From: Bdellovibrio sp.
Lineage (GTDB): Bacteria; Bdellovibrionota; Bdellovibrionia; Bdellovibrionales; Bdellovibrionaceae
NCBI GenBank assembly: GCA_014376435.1
Contig: JACMRL010000021.1
Location: forward strand, 51,178 to 115,177
Direction of reading: 5' to 3'
Length of the DNA: 64,000 nt
Of the stretch, positions 9,349 to 17,138 are shown piece by piece. The notes below the pieces were generated by a model. That model saw nothing but the letters and a program-made list of their open reading frames with translations, was not told the origin of the DNA and did no database searches. The position numbers and the translations under genes are program-made. Position 1 is the stretch's first letter. The number at the start of each line of letters is the position of its first letter.

Positions 9349-9600
9349 CTAAGTAGCCGGAGTTTCCGTAGGCGCGGTTTCTTTTTTGAAAGAGCCCTTC
9401 ATTACTTTTGCATCAATTAAAAGTTTTTCTTTATCAGTACCATTTACCGTAACACCTTTTGCAGTTACTACGGCAAAACGACCCGAACGTTTTTGAGTAA
9501 TTGTATGGTCTTTAAATTTTAAAGGTTCAAAGCCAGTTACTGGTTTTGGTTTAGCAGCTTTTTTCTCTTTAGCATCAGTTTTTGCTTTATTTACAGCCAT
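9349..9600 (-). CDS. Small basic protein of unknown function
   Basis: An 83-residue Lys-rich protein starting MAVNKAKTDAKEKKAAKPKP, with a Shine-Dalgarno-like GGAG eight bases before the ATG. The middle (FKDHTITQKRSGRFAVVTAKGVTVNG) has beta-strand character and the ends are low-complexity. No signal peptide, so cytoplasmic. No family recognised. Confidence 0.7.
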   Translation of the reverse strand: MAVNKAKTDAKEKKAAKPKPVTGFEPLKFKDHTITQKRSGRFAVVTAKGVTVNGTDKEKLLIDAKVMKGSFKKETAPTETPAT

Positions 9601-9680
9601 GGGTAATCTCCGTGTGTATGGGTTTGATCGACAGGGATAGACATAGGTTATGTAGCCGTTTGGGTCAATAGCATGGTCTG

Positions 9681-9717
9681 AAAAAAAGCGCTAGACAAGC
9701 TCAGTCACGCTAGCGCT
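9681..9717 (-). terminator. Rho-independent terminator
   Basis: Read on the minus strand: an 8-bp stem AGCGCTAG/CTAGCGCT with a 15-base loop, followed by seven T residues. It lies just after the stop of the small exported protein encoded at 9731-10105. Confidence 0.85.
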
Positions 9718-9730
9718 AGCGTTTCATGGC

Positions 9731-10105
9731 TTACTGCGGATAGATAACATTCGCTACGTAAGATAATTTAAAAACTTCAAACTCGACCGTTGGATTTGGA
9801 AAATGGCCTTTTTCTTTAACGATGAAGCCTTCAGCCGTAAATGTAGGTGAAACTAATAATTTAACCGCGCGACAAGCGTCGATCATGCCGGTCATTAAAT
9901 TTGAAATTCCGCTATCGTCGTTTGATCCTGGGTTGTAATCAATTAAGTATTCGTGGCCCGCGATCACAATTTTATGAGCGCATCCAGCCATGCGAGGAGC
10001 GCAAACTTTTAGTTGAGCAGCAGGCTCTACAACCAGCGTTGTTTCGTCAGCGTAAGTTGTTAGTGAAGCGGCAAACGCGAATAGTAAAATGAAAAGTGCT
10101 TTCAT
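9731..10105 (-). CDS. Small exported protein of unknown function
   Basis: A 124-residue protein with a signal peptide (MKALFILLFAFAASLTTYA|DET). The mature part has three cysteines, including CAPRMAGC, and beta-rich segments. AAGGAG precedes the start. It ends at a strong terminator. No known domain; likely periplasmic. Confidence 0.78.
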   Translation of the reverse strand: MKALFILLFAFAASLTTYADETTLVVEPAAQLKVCAPRMAGCAHKIVIAGHEYLIDYNPGSNDDSGISNLMTGMIDACRAVKLLVSPTFTAEGFIVKEKGHFPNPTVEFEVFKLSYVANVIYPQ

Positions 10106-10282
10106 GGGGCTCCTTAAAGTTTTGGTGGAAGCGGAAATTTATCTTAGTTTGGTACAAATTGCTAAAATGATATCAGAGCTTGTAGATTTTATAGTTCTGT
10201 CCGTAATTTAGCATCGGATATCTAGGCCAAAGCCAAGCTGTTCGGTTTAAAGACTCTTTTTCATCGCACCGATAATACTTGG

Positions 10283-11071
10283 ATGATCGCGTGGCTGTTT
10301 ACCTTCATTATTAGCTTTTCCTTTGCCCAAGAGAATACTTGTGAAAAGCCTTACGTTTTATTGAATTTGCCTTACACGTTTAAGTTATCTTTGCAGCGTG
10401 CCTTAGACCAAGCGTTAATAAAAAAGTTGCCGGATGGCGGGCCGCCAGAAAATTATTTTCAACGTGAAGTTTTACAGCTGCATCCTGAGTTGGCTTTCGT
10501 GGGAAAGTTACAGGGTTGTAAGGCTTTAATTTTATCTTCGGCGATTTGTGATACGTATGAAAATAAAACCGAAAAATTTGCAGAGATGGCTGATGATGAG
10601 TCGGATGCGATTAGACATTTTCTTTTTACCTCTTTCATCGCTAAAAAAACCGATGTGCAGCGGGCTAAATTAATTACCACCGCGCACGAGGCTTTATCTG
10701 CCGGAACAGACGTGCAGGCGATACTAAGATCAACCAAGAAATTTAATTCGCAAACGATGGATTTATATAATAATGCAAAAGCTTTAGACTTTATAGGTAG
10801 TGCATTTGTAAAGCCCGGCGATGTGTCTGAAAAAGCCATCATCGAAAGTGCGCTTTATCATTTGCAAAAAGGTTATTTAAAAGTATTGAAAAAAAGCAAC
10901 AATAGCTGTGCGAACGGTAAGGCTTTTAAAAAAAGCTGGAAACAAATTAAAAAAGATTACCAGCAGTACTATCAAAAGTACGCCCAGGAACTTCCACTTT
11001 GTCGAGACGACATGGGTAAAGCAAAGGTTTACGACTTTGTATCGGATCCCTTTTCGAGTGACATAAAGTAG
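10283..11071 (+). CDS. Exported protein resembling DUF6973
   Basis: A signal peptide (MIAWLFTFIISFSFAQ) is followed by a 245-residue domain. The segments DESDAIRHFLFTSFIAKK, a later HEAL and MDLYNNAKALDF match, from memory, the spacing of conserved DxxRHxxxxA..., HE and MDxxNN blocks in DUF6973-type secreted proteins. Those blocks could form a catalytic or metal site, but the activity is unknown. The C-terminal 80 residues are Lys/Tyr-rich. The family call needs a profile search. Confidence 0.65.
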   Translation: MIAWLFTFIISFSFAQENTCEKPYVLLNLPYTFKLSLQRALDQALIKKLPDGGPPENYFQREVLQLHPELAFVGKLQGCKALILSSAICDTYENKTEKFAEMADDESDAIRHFLFTSFIAKKTDVQRAKLITTAHEALSAGTDVQAILRSTKKFNSQTMDLYNNAKALDFIGSAFVKPGDVSEKAIIESALYHLQKGYLKVLKKSNNSCANGKAFKKSWKQIKKDYQQYYQKYAQELPLCRDDMGKAKVYDFVSDPFSSDIK

Positions 11072-11273
11072 TTTTTTAAAAAAACTTATCTAACTAGTTT
11101 GTGTTATTTTGAGAATTTTTTTTTTACCCGTTAACGGTTTCAAAATCCGCCCGATGGTAAACTTGCTCAAAAGTTTTTAGCTCACGCTAGATTGTAAAAA
11201 TAGACTGTACAGAATCTTAACAGGTGTGAGCGCTAGCGACGGCTGGTATGTTCATGCCAAATTGGGAGAGTGT

Positions 11274-11615
11274 ATGAAGTTTATTTTGATTAGCATACTT
11301 GTTTTAATTGCCGCAAAAAATGTAATGGCGGAAAGACTGCTAAGTTGCAATGCCCCGATCGGTAGCCGCTTACAAGAAGTTGAGATTCAACAACTGGGTC
11401 AAAAAATTTATCGTACGGAATTAAACTTCGCGGGCTCGCGCTCAATTCCAGTTGAAATTTCGACGGCATCTTGGAATAAAAAAGACCTACGTTGGAAAAG
11501 TCGTGATGCCGGCATCGTTCGCATGCATCAAGTAAAAAAATCGAATCAAACATATTGGCTTTTTGATTCAGCAAACGCCGTGGGCTACTGCGAAGAAAAT
11601 CCCACTACGCGTTAA
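11274..11615 (+). CDS. Small exported protein of unknown function
   Basis: I chose the ATG at 11274 because GGGAGAG precedes it and the product begins MKFILISILVLIAAKNVMA, a good signal peptide. The mature chain is about 95 residues with two cysteines, LSCNAP near the start and YCEENP at the end. No family recognised. Confidence 0.72.
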   Translation: MKFILISILVLIAAKNVMAERLLSCNAPIGSRLQEVEIQQLGQKIYRTELNFAGSRSIPVEISTASWNKKDLRWKSRDAGIVRMHQVKKSNQTYWLFDSANAVGYCEENPTTR

Positions 11616-11620
11616 TTAAA

Positions 11621-11643
11621 GCCACAGCTTAATGAGCTGTGGC
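11621..11643 (+). terminator. Hairpin, weak terminator candidate
   Basis: A perfect 9-bp stem GCCACAGCT/AGCTGTGGC with a 5-base loop directly after the small exported protein gene. No T-run follows, so it may only protect the 3' end or attenuate. Confidence 0.5.
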
Positions 11644-11704
11644 AAAGCTTCATCTTGTGGGCCATCCGTAAGCAAGTCATACTAAGGCCTCAAAGTGAGG
11701 TTTT

Positions 11705-11995
11705 ATGAAAACGAAAATAGTTTTAGCGCTTCTGACTTTCATCTTTGTCGCTTGTTCATCTCGCCCCGTGTTACCAGAAAAATCTGACGTGAAAGTTTCC
11801 CGCGAAACTCCGTCTGAAAAATGCAAAAATCTAGGTTCGGTTGAAGGACGTTCATCAAAAATAAATGCAAAATACGAAGAGACGTTGGAAGACCTTAAAG
11901 CCGATGCGGTTCGTAAAGGAGCCGATTACGTTCGCATTGAAACCATGGGAACCCATTCTTCCATCCGCGGAACTGCGTATACCTGTAATCAATGA
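11705..11995 (+). CDS. DUF4156-like lipoprotein
   Basis: A 96-residue lipoprotein with lipobox VACS (Cys17). The mature part has the DUF4156 layout: CKNLGSVEGRS, then an alpha-helix rich in Ala and Lys (LKADAVRKGADYVRIE), then GTAYTC. The two cysteines probably pair in the periplasm. Its last four bases overlap the start of the YkgJ-type gene, so the two are translationally coupled. Confidence 0.8.
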   Translation: MKTKIVLALLTFIFVACSSRPVLPEKSDVKVSRETPSEKCKNLGSVEGRSSKINAKYEETLEDLKADAVRKGADYVRIETMGTHSSIRGTAYTCNQ

Positions 11996-12342
11996 CTCAT
12001 CCGTGTTTAACTTGCGGCGCCTGCTGCGCATTTTTTCGCGTTTCGTTTCACTGGAGTGAAACACTCACGACCAGTCATGCCGTTCCTGAAGATTTAACAC
12101 TACAGATTAATCCCTATATGAATGCGATGAAGGGTACGGAGACAAAATCTCCGCGTTGCATTTCACTTAAAGGAGATGTGGGCGGAGTTATCAGTTGTGA
12201 AATTTATGCGAACCGACCTGAATGCTGTCGCTCATTTAGCGCTAGTTTCGAAGATGGAACCGTGAACGAAAGATGCGCCCAAGCCCGAATAAGTAAGGGG
12301 TTAACACCCTTAGCCTTATCTAGTTGGGTTTCAACAGAGTAA
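11992..12342 (+). CDS. YkgJ-family cysteine-cluster protein
   Basis: A 116-residue protein beginning with CLTCGACCAFF, followed by CISL, CEIY and RPECCRSF. This is the cysteine pattern of the YkgJ family, thought to bind metal or an Fe-S/zinc centre. Function in the family is poorly known. The ATG overlaps the lipoprotein stop (ATGA). Cytoplasmic. Confidence 0.85.
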   Translation: MTHPCLTCGACCAFFRVSFHWSETLTTSHAVPEDLTLQINPYMNAMKGTETKSPRCISLKGDVGGVISCEIYANRPECCRSFSASFEDGTVNERCAQARISKGLTPLALSSWVSTE

Positions 12343-12395
12343 AGCCTTAAACGCCGAAATCCCGCGCTATTTAGTCTTTTTCAAAGCGCGGATTA

Positions 12396-12620
12396 TTAGT
12401 TAATGCTTAGTTCGTATGAAGGTAAAGGTGAAAGCTCGCGGGCAATTTCGATTGTTTCTAAATAACTTTCAACTAGTTCGCGGTTATTTCGCAAATCTTT
12501 TAATAAAGCCGTCATAATTAAATCTTCCGCATCATCTAAGTATGAGCGGGTTAAAAACTGCGGCGCTTCGCTTTCAATGTTTTCTATCATCTCTTCCAAA
12601 ATTTTAATTTCAATGCTCAT
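12396..12620 (-). CDS. Small acidic protein of unknown function
   Basis: A 74-residue acidic, all-helical protein (MSIEIKILEEMIENIESEAPQ...), no signal peptide. AGGAGC precedes the start. It lies 53 bases behind the 22-codon gene and under the same apparent promoter, so it may belong to the putative damage regulon described below. No known domain. Confidence 0.6.
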   Translation of the reverse strand: MSIEIKILEEMIENIESEAPQFLTRSYLDDAEDLIMTALLKDLRNNRELVESYLETIEIARELSPLPSYELSIN

Positions 12621-12673
12621 CAGTGCTCCTAAAATTTGTTTTAGTTTATTACAGCGCTGCCAGTTAAAATTGT

Positions 12674-12742
12674 TTATTTAGCGGCAGGTAGAGCTTTGAT
12701 CAGTTCCATGTTTTCAATATCGCGTTCTTTGAATACTCCCAT
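12674..12742 (-). CDS. 22-residue MGxFKE small protein
   Basis: ATG at 12742 on the minus strand with a perfect AAAGGAGG seven bases upstream. The product is MGVFKERDIENMELIKALPAAK in two halves (MGVFKERDIEN, MELIKALPAAK). The first six residues are identical to those of the 39-aa protein at 54628 and nearly identical to the 78-aa protein at 54367 (MGKFKE). A promoter/operator matching that of the imuA locus lies upstream. Too short for a fold; it could be a signalling or leader peptide. Confidence 0.65.
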   Translation of the reverse strand: MGVFKERDIENMELIKALPAAK

Positions 12743-12764
12743 AAAACCTCCTTTTCATTGGTAT

Positions 12765-12801
12765 TTACATATAACTTACATATCTATTGAACGGGGGTCA
12801 A
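12765..12801 (-). promoter_or_regulatory. Promoter with GTAA-N7-GTAA operator
   Basis: Minus strand: TTGACC, 17-bp spacer, TAAGTT. Overlapping the -10 is the 19-mer ATATGTAAGTTATATGTAA (12765-12783), which holds GTAA twice at 11-bp spacing. The imuA-region 19-mer at 54296-54314 differs at three positions and sits identically relative to its promoter. It drives the 22-codon gene and probably the 74-residue gene. Likely repressor: LexA (inference). Confidence 0.7.
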
Positions 12802-12912
12802 GAGGCTATTTTTAAAACCAGACCTTGCAATAAATTCATCTCTTGGGTCAGAGGGAAAAGTGCTTTGCAGGAATGATTACTTATCTATCAATTTGTGTAG
12901 TAAACCCAGGGC

Positions 12913-14259
12913 ATGAAATTACAAAACGCCACCGCCCAGCTTAAAAGCTTTCAAGAGATGAATTTACCCGCACCGATCATTCCTGCATTGGAGAAAATGC
13001 AAATCACAAAACCCACTCTCATCCAGTCACAAGCGGTACCCGTTGCAAATAAAGGCGCTAATCTGATTGCGGTTGCGCAAACGGGCAGTGGAAAAACTTT
13101 AGCTTTCGCTTTACCCGTGCTTGCAAAATTAAATAGAAAACCTGAAGCACGTGCTTTAGTGATGGCACCTAGTCGCGAAATGGCGCAACAAATTTATAAA
13201 GTATTTCAAGAGTTAACGGCCGATCTTCCCATGACCGCATGTTTAGCGATTGGCGGAATCACTGGTTCAAAACAAGCGAATCAACTGAAAAAAAATCCGC
13301 GTATTATCGTAGCCACACCGGGGCGGATGAATGATCACCTGAATTCAAATAAATTATTACTGCAAGGGGTTGAGATCGTCGTAATCGATGAAGCAGACCG
13401 TATGTTAGATATGGGTTTTGCTCCGCAATTAAAAACGATTCAAAACACTTTACGCGGCGAACGTCAGACATTAATGTTTTCGGCTACATTTACTCAATCC
13501 GTTGAATCCATCGCCAAACTTTTTATGGGCGGCGGAGAAGTTTTTATTATTCGTTCAGAAAAAGCGGAAGCTCCCGTAGAGACTTTAAAACAAAAAGTTT
13601 TATTAATCGATCGTGATAAAAAAGATGATCGTTTACTAGATGAATTGAATGCCACAACCGGCGGCGTGATTATTTTTGCCGGTGATCAAGAGCACACCAC
13701 ACGATTAGGAAAATATTTAAAAGAGTACGGATACTCAGTCGATTTTATTCACGGCGGACTTTCGCAAGGCGCACGTAACCGCGTGATCCGTGAATTTCGT
13801 GCGGCTGAATTACGTATTATGGTCACGACTGATTTATTAGCACGCGGTCTTGATGTGCCACACGTTGAACTAGTCATCAGCTATGATTTACCTTTTCAGG
13901 CGGAAGACTTTCTTCACCGCATTGGCCGCACGGCGCGTGCGGGCCGTACAGGCACCGCGATTACTTTCGTTACCCCAGGTGATGCACGTATGTACTCGCT
14001 GTTAAAACCTTACTTAGGTGGCGCTCAAGAAGTGAAAGTCGATAAAGATTTTGATTTCGTCCGCAGTACGCAAAAATTTACCGCGATTCCGGTGGGCGAG
14101 AAAAAACGCGCGGATAAATACGAAGAGAAAAAATCAGCGTACAAAGGTAAACGCCCCGGTAAACCCAAGGCCCGTGCGGCAAGTAAACCAGCTGCGCGCC
14201 CAACGGGTAAAGCGCCGGGCAAAACTTTCGGTCGCACTTCAAAAAGTTATGCACGTTAA
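12913..14259 (+). CDS. DEAD-box ATP-dependent RNA helicase
   Basis: A 448-residue protein with all core motifs: Walker A AQTGSGKT (about 55-62), TPGR (135-138), DEAD (159-162), SAT (190-192) and HRIGRTARAGRTG. The C-terminal 60 residues are a Lys/Arg/Pro-rich tail, typical of RhlE-like helicases, that binds RNA. It unwinds short RNA duplexes in ribosome assembly or RNA decay. It stands alone on the plus strand. Confidence 0.95.
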   Translation: MKLQNATAQLKSFQEMNLPAPIIPALEKMQITKPTLIQSQAVPVANKGANLIAVAQTGSGKTLAFALPVLAKLNRKPEARALVMAPSREMAQQIYKVFQELTADLPMTACLAIGGITGSKQANQLKKNPRIIVATPGRMNDHLNSNKLLLQGVEIVVIDEADRMLDMGFAPQLKTIQNTLRGERQTLMFSATFTQSVESIAKLFMGGGEVFIIRSEKAEAPVETLKQKVLLIDRDKKDDRLLDELNATTGGVIIFAGDQEHTTRLGKYLKEYGYSVDFIHGGLSQGARNRVIREFRAAELRIMVTTDLLARGLDVPHVELVISYDLPFQAEDFLHRIGRTARAGRTGTAITFVTPGDARMYSLLKPYLGGAQEVKVDKDFDFVRSTQKFTAIPVGEKKRADKYEEKKSAYKGKRPGKPKARAASKPAARPTGKAPGKTFGRTSKSYAR

Positions 14260-14281
14260 TTCAAAAAATGAAGGAGATTTT

Positions 14282-14392
14282 ATGTTTACAAAAACAATTT
14301 TTTTTCTAGGTTTAGTGATTTCGCAGTTTTCATTCGCAGCCCCGCCACAAAATATTTCGGTAACGGTCGATAACGTAGTTTGTAAATTTTAA
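14282..14392 (+). CDS. 36-residue exported peptide
   Basis: AAGGAG lies 5 bases before the ATG. The product is a full signal peptide (MFTKTIFFLGLVISQFSFA) followed by only 17 residues (APPQNISVTVDNVVCKF). The short mature part looks like the start of a larger secreted beta protein, so this may be a gene cut short by a stop or deletion. Alternatively it is a true secreted peptide with one free cysteine. It starts 22 bases after the helicase stop. Confidence 0.6.
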   Translation: MFTKTIFFLGLVISQFSFAAPPQNISVTVDNVVCKF

Positions 14393-14404
14393 TTTAAAAT
14401 TTAA

Positions 14405-15010
14405 TTACTCAACCGTGATCCAAGTGTCTTTGATGCCGTACTGACGTACTAGCTGATTAAATACTTTTCCGTTCTCAGGATAAAGGCGGATGCAACCGTG
14501 AGAAGCTGGCGTACCTAAGTGTTTAAAGTTACCTTCCGTTGTTCCGTGAATTGCAAAACCACCTTCGATGAAAACCGCGTAAGGCATGTTGCCCAGACCT
14601 TTATAGTTTCCACCCGGAAATTTTGTAGAAGAATATTTATCGTAAATGCGACCATTGGGCTGTCGGTCAAAATCTGGAGTTGCGTGACCTGGAGCACCCG
14701 AAGAAACAGCCCAGGTAGCGTCTAGGCGACCGTTAATATAAAGAAATAATTTTTGTTCGGCTTTAATAATGCGGGCGTAAACCGTACATTGTAAACGGTA
14801 ACAAGTATTGAATTCTAACCAACGTGAAATCGAATTTTCTTTAAAAGCTGGTTGGCCCGTTTGCTGTTGAATTTCTTGGTCGTAAGCTTTTAGTGTTTCA
14901 TTGATGTTTGGTGCAAACGGATTTAATTCATCCATCGCGTTTTCAGAAACAGTTTGTGCGTTAACGTTTAAAGCTAAAACGAAAAATACAGATGCTAAAA
15001 TGTATTTCAT
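14405..15010 (-). CDS. Periplasmic L,D-transpeptidase (YkuD domain)
   Basis: A 201-residue protein with signal peptide MKYILASVFFVLALNVNA. The YkuD catalytic domain occupies the C-terminal half: HGTTEGNFKHLGTPASHGCIRL with His155 and catalytic Cys173 in SHGC. Such enzymes make 3-3 crosslinks in peptidoglycan or attach proteins or amino acids to it. In predatory bacteria L,D-transpeptidases also modify the prey wall, but nothing here shows which role applies. A decayed paralog lies at 2884-3450. Confidence 0.93.
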   Translation of the reverse strand: MKYILASVFFVLALNVNAQTVSENAMDELNPFAPNINETLKAYDQEIQQQTGQPAFKENSISRWLEFNTCYRLQCTVYARIIKAEQKLFLYINGRLDATWAVSSGAPGHATPDFDRQPNGRIYDKYSSTKFPGGNYKGLGNMPYAVFIEGGFAIHGTTEGNFKHLGTPASHGCIRLYPENGKVFNQLVRQYGIKDTWITVE

Positions 15011-15248
15011 AAAATCCCCTTTAAACCAGCGACTGGCTTGGTTTACGCCTTTTTAACAAAATTTATCAGAGTAGCAACTATAAAATGTAGAAAACTCTGG
15101 CCTCTTTTCGTTTCCATAATGAATTTGCTTAATTAATAGAGTTGTTAACGGGTTAGTGAAAGCTCATTGAGAATGAAAATGCACCAAAGCCACTTGAATT
15201 GACCCTATTACTGAGAGGGTGCCATACTTACTAAAAGAGGACTTGAAA

Positions 15249-15956
15249 ATGGATATTAATTTAATTGCGACATTTTTTTTATTAATCGGCTTAGAAGTGG
15301 TTTTGGGGATTGATAATATTTTATTAATCTCGATCTTGTCAGATCGACTACCGCCAGCGCATCGTAACCAAGCCCGCTACATCGGCTTAGGAATCGCTTT
15401 TCTGGCCCGTTGTGTGTTGCTACTGGGTGCTTCCTACTTACTGAAATTACAAGAGCCCGTGTTATTTCAGTTCTCGTGGAAAGATATTATTTTAATTTCC
15501 GGTGGAGCTTTCTTACTTTATAAAGCCGTTAAAGAAATTCATCATGTAGTAGAAAATATGAATGATCAAAGCACTGACGCGCCGGCGTATTCGAGTTTTT
15601 CATCGGTTATTTCACAAATTGTTTTATTAGACATCGTATTTTCGATTGATTCGGTGATTACGGCGGTGGGTTTAACCAATCATTTAATGGTGATTTACGC
15701 GGCTGTAACGGTTTCATTTTTAGCGGTATTAGTTTTTGCCGGAGCAATCTCAAGCTTTATTCAAAAGCATCCCGCCTTAAAGATTTTAGCACTTTCGTTT
15801 TTAGTGACCATTGGGGTTACTTTATGTGTTGAAGGTTTTCAAGGACATGTGCCGAAAGCGTATATTTATTTACCGATGGGATTTGCCTTAGCGGTTGAAT
15901 TACTGCAAATGCGCTTTTCACATAACAAACAAAAAAAAGTTGTGATTAAGAAGTGA
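15249..15956 (+). CDS. TerC-family integral membrane protein
   Basis: The ATG at 15249 follows AGAGG. The product is about 235 residues with seven hydrophobic segments and the TerC signatures LEVVLGIDNILLISILSDRLP and LLDIVFSIDSVITAVG, whose acidic residues lie within the membrane. TerC proteins are linked to metal (Mn) export or metalation of secreted proteins. Its last four bases overlap the sugar dehydrogenase start, so the two genes are coupled. Confidence 0.92.
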   Translation: MDINLIATFFLLIGLEVVLGIDNILLISILSDRLPPAHRNQARYIGLGIAFLARCVLLLGASYLLKLQEPVLFQFSWKDIILISGGAFLLYKAVKEIHHVVENMNDQSTDAPAYSSFSSVISQIVLLDIVFSIDSVITAVGLTNHLMVIYAAVTVSFLAVLVFAGAISSFIQKHPALKILALSFLVTIGVTLCVEGFQGHVPKAYIYLPMGFALAVELLQMRFSHNKQKKVVIKK

Positions 15957-17083
15957 TTAAATTATTTTTGGCCACCGTTGCATTTTGTCGTTTAAGTGCG
16001 CAAGCGGAAGAAGCCAAGGTTTATTCATCGGAGTCGCAAAACTTTAAATATGAACTTTTAAATAAACAAACGGATGTCGTTTGGGGATTTGATTTTTTAA
16101 CTGAAGATAAAATAATTTTTACTACGCGGAATGGATTGATTAAGATTTTCGATTTGAAAACAAAAGAAATTGCCGAAGTTAGCGGCGCGCCCGCGGTTCA
16201 TACGGGTGGCCAGTCTGGCCTGTGGGATATCCGCGTTTATCCAAAACAAAAAAGTCGTATTTACCTCACTTACTCAGAACCCATTGGTAAAAATTCGGCC
16301 GCCGCCATGGGTTATGGAACTCTTGAAAATAACAAGCTAATCGATTTCAAAAAAATTATCTCGGCGTTACCTTTAGACGACGGGCATATTAATTTTGGTT
16401 CGCGGATTGAGTTTGATAATCGTGGTTCCGTTTTTGTAACCGTGGGTGATCGTGACCAGAGAAAGCCTCCGCAAGATTTAAAAAATCACTTGGGAAAAGT
16501 TTTACGTTTTGCCGCTGATGGTGGAATCCCGGCAGATAATCCGTTTTATAATAAAAAAAATGCCTTACCGGAAATATGGAGTTACGGACACCGCGATCCG
16601 CAAGGAATTGTGATGAATCCAGAAACGGGTGATCTATGGTTGTCAGAAATGGGACCGAAGGGTGGCGATGAGCTCAATCACATGAAGCCCGGTAACAACT
16701 ATGGCTGGCCCGTGATCAGTTACGGTGTCGAGTATTCAGGGGCAAAGGTTGGCCAAGGTAATAAGACCAAGGCGGGCATGCAGCAGCCGGTTACCTACTG
16801 GGTACCTTCAATCTCTCCGTCAGGCACCACTATTTATAACGGTGACCAATTTGCAAAGTGGAAGGGGAACATTTTTATGGGAACCTTGAGCGGAATGCAT
16901 TTACGCCGTTTAGTTCTAGACGGGCACAAAGTGATTAAACAGGAAGAATTATTAAAAGATTTAGAATTAAGGTTTCGTAACGTACGGACCGGGCCAGATG
17001 GTTTTTTGTATTTTTCAACTGATGATGGGCAGATCGCAAGATTAGTTCCGGTTACAGTTAGTCATTTACCAGAAAAAAAGTAA
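15953..17083 (+). CDS. PQQ-dependent-type sugar (sorbosone) dehydrogenase
   Basis: Starts with GTG in a GTGA overlap with terC. A short signal peptide (MIKLFLATVAFCRLSAQA) precedes a 350-residue six-bladed beta-propeller of the glucose/sorbosone dehydrogenase (YliI-like) type. Visible motifs are GGQSGLWDI, LDDGHINFGSRI, GHRDPQGI, LSEMGPKGGDELN and NYGWPVISYG. Periplasmic oxidation of aldoses using PQQ and calcium is the family activity. No PQQ synthesis genes are in the window. Coupling to TerC may reflect metal loading (inference). Confidence 0.9.
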   Translation: MIKLFLATVAFCRLSAQAEEAKVYSSESQNFKYELLNKQTDVVWGFDFLTEDKIIFTTRNGLIKIFDLKTKEIAEVSGAPAVHTGGQSGLWDIRVYPKQKSRIYLTYSEPIGKNSAAAMGYGTLENNKLIDFKKIISALPLDDGHINFGSRIEFDNRGSVFVTVGDRDQRKPPQDLKNHLGKVLRFAADGGIPADNPFYNKKNALPEIWSYGHRDPQGIVMNPETGDLWLSEMGPKGGDELNHMKPGNNYGWPVISYGVEYSGAKVGQGNKTKAGMQQPVTYWVPSISPSGTTIYNGDQFAKWKGNIFMGTLSGMHLRRLVLDGHKVIKQEELLKDLELRFRNVRTGPDGFLYFSTDDGQIARLVPVTVSHLPEKK

Positions 17084-17111
17084 AAAAAATCCCGACTGTT
17101 TCCAGTCGGGA
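17082..17111 (-). terminator. Rho-independent terminator
   Basis: A perfect 9-bp stem TCCCGACTG/CAGTCGGGA with a TTTC loop. On the minus strand eight T residues follow, so it terminates the OmpA lipoprotein gene. Confidence 0.9.
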
Positions 17112-17138
17112 CCATGAGACATCAGTGTAAACTAAGAA

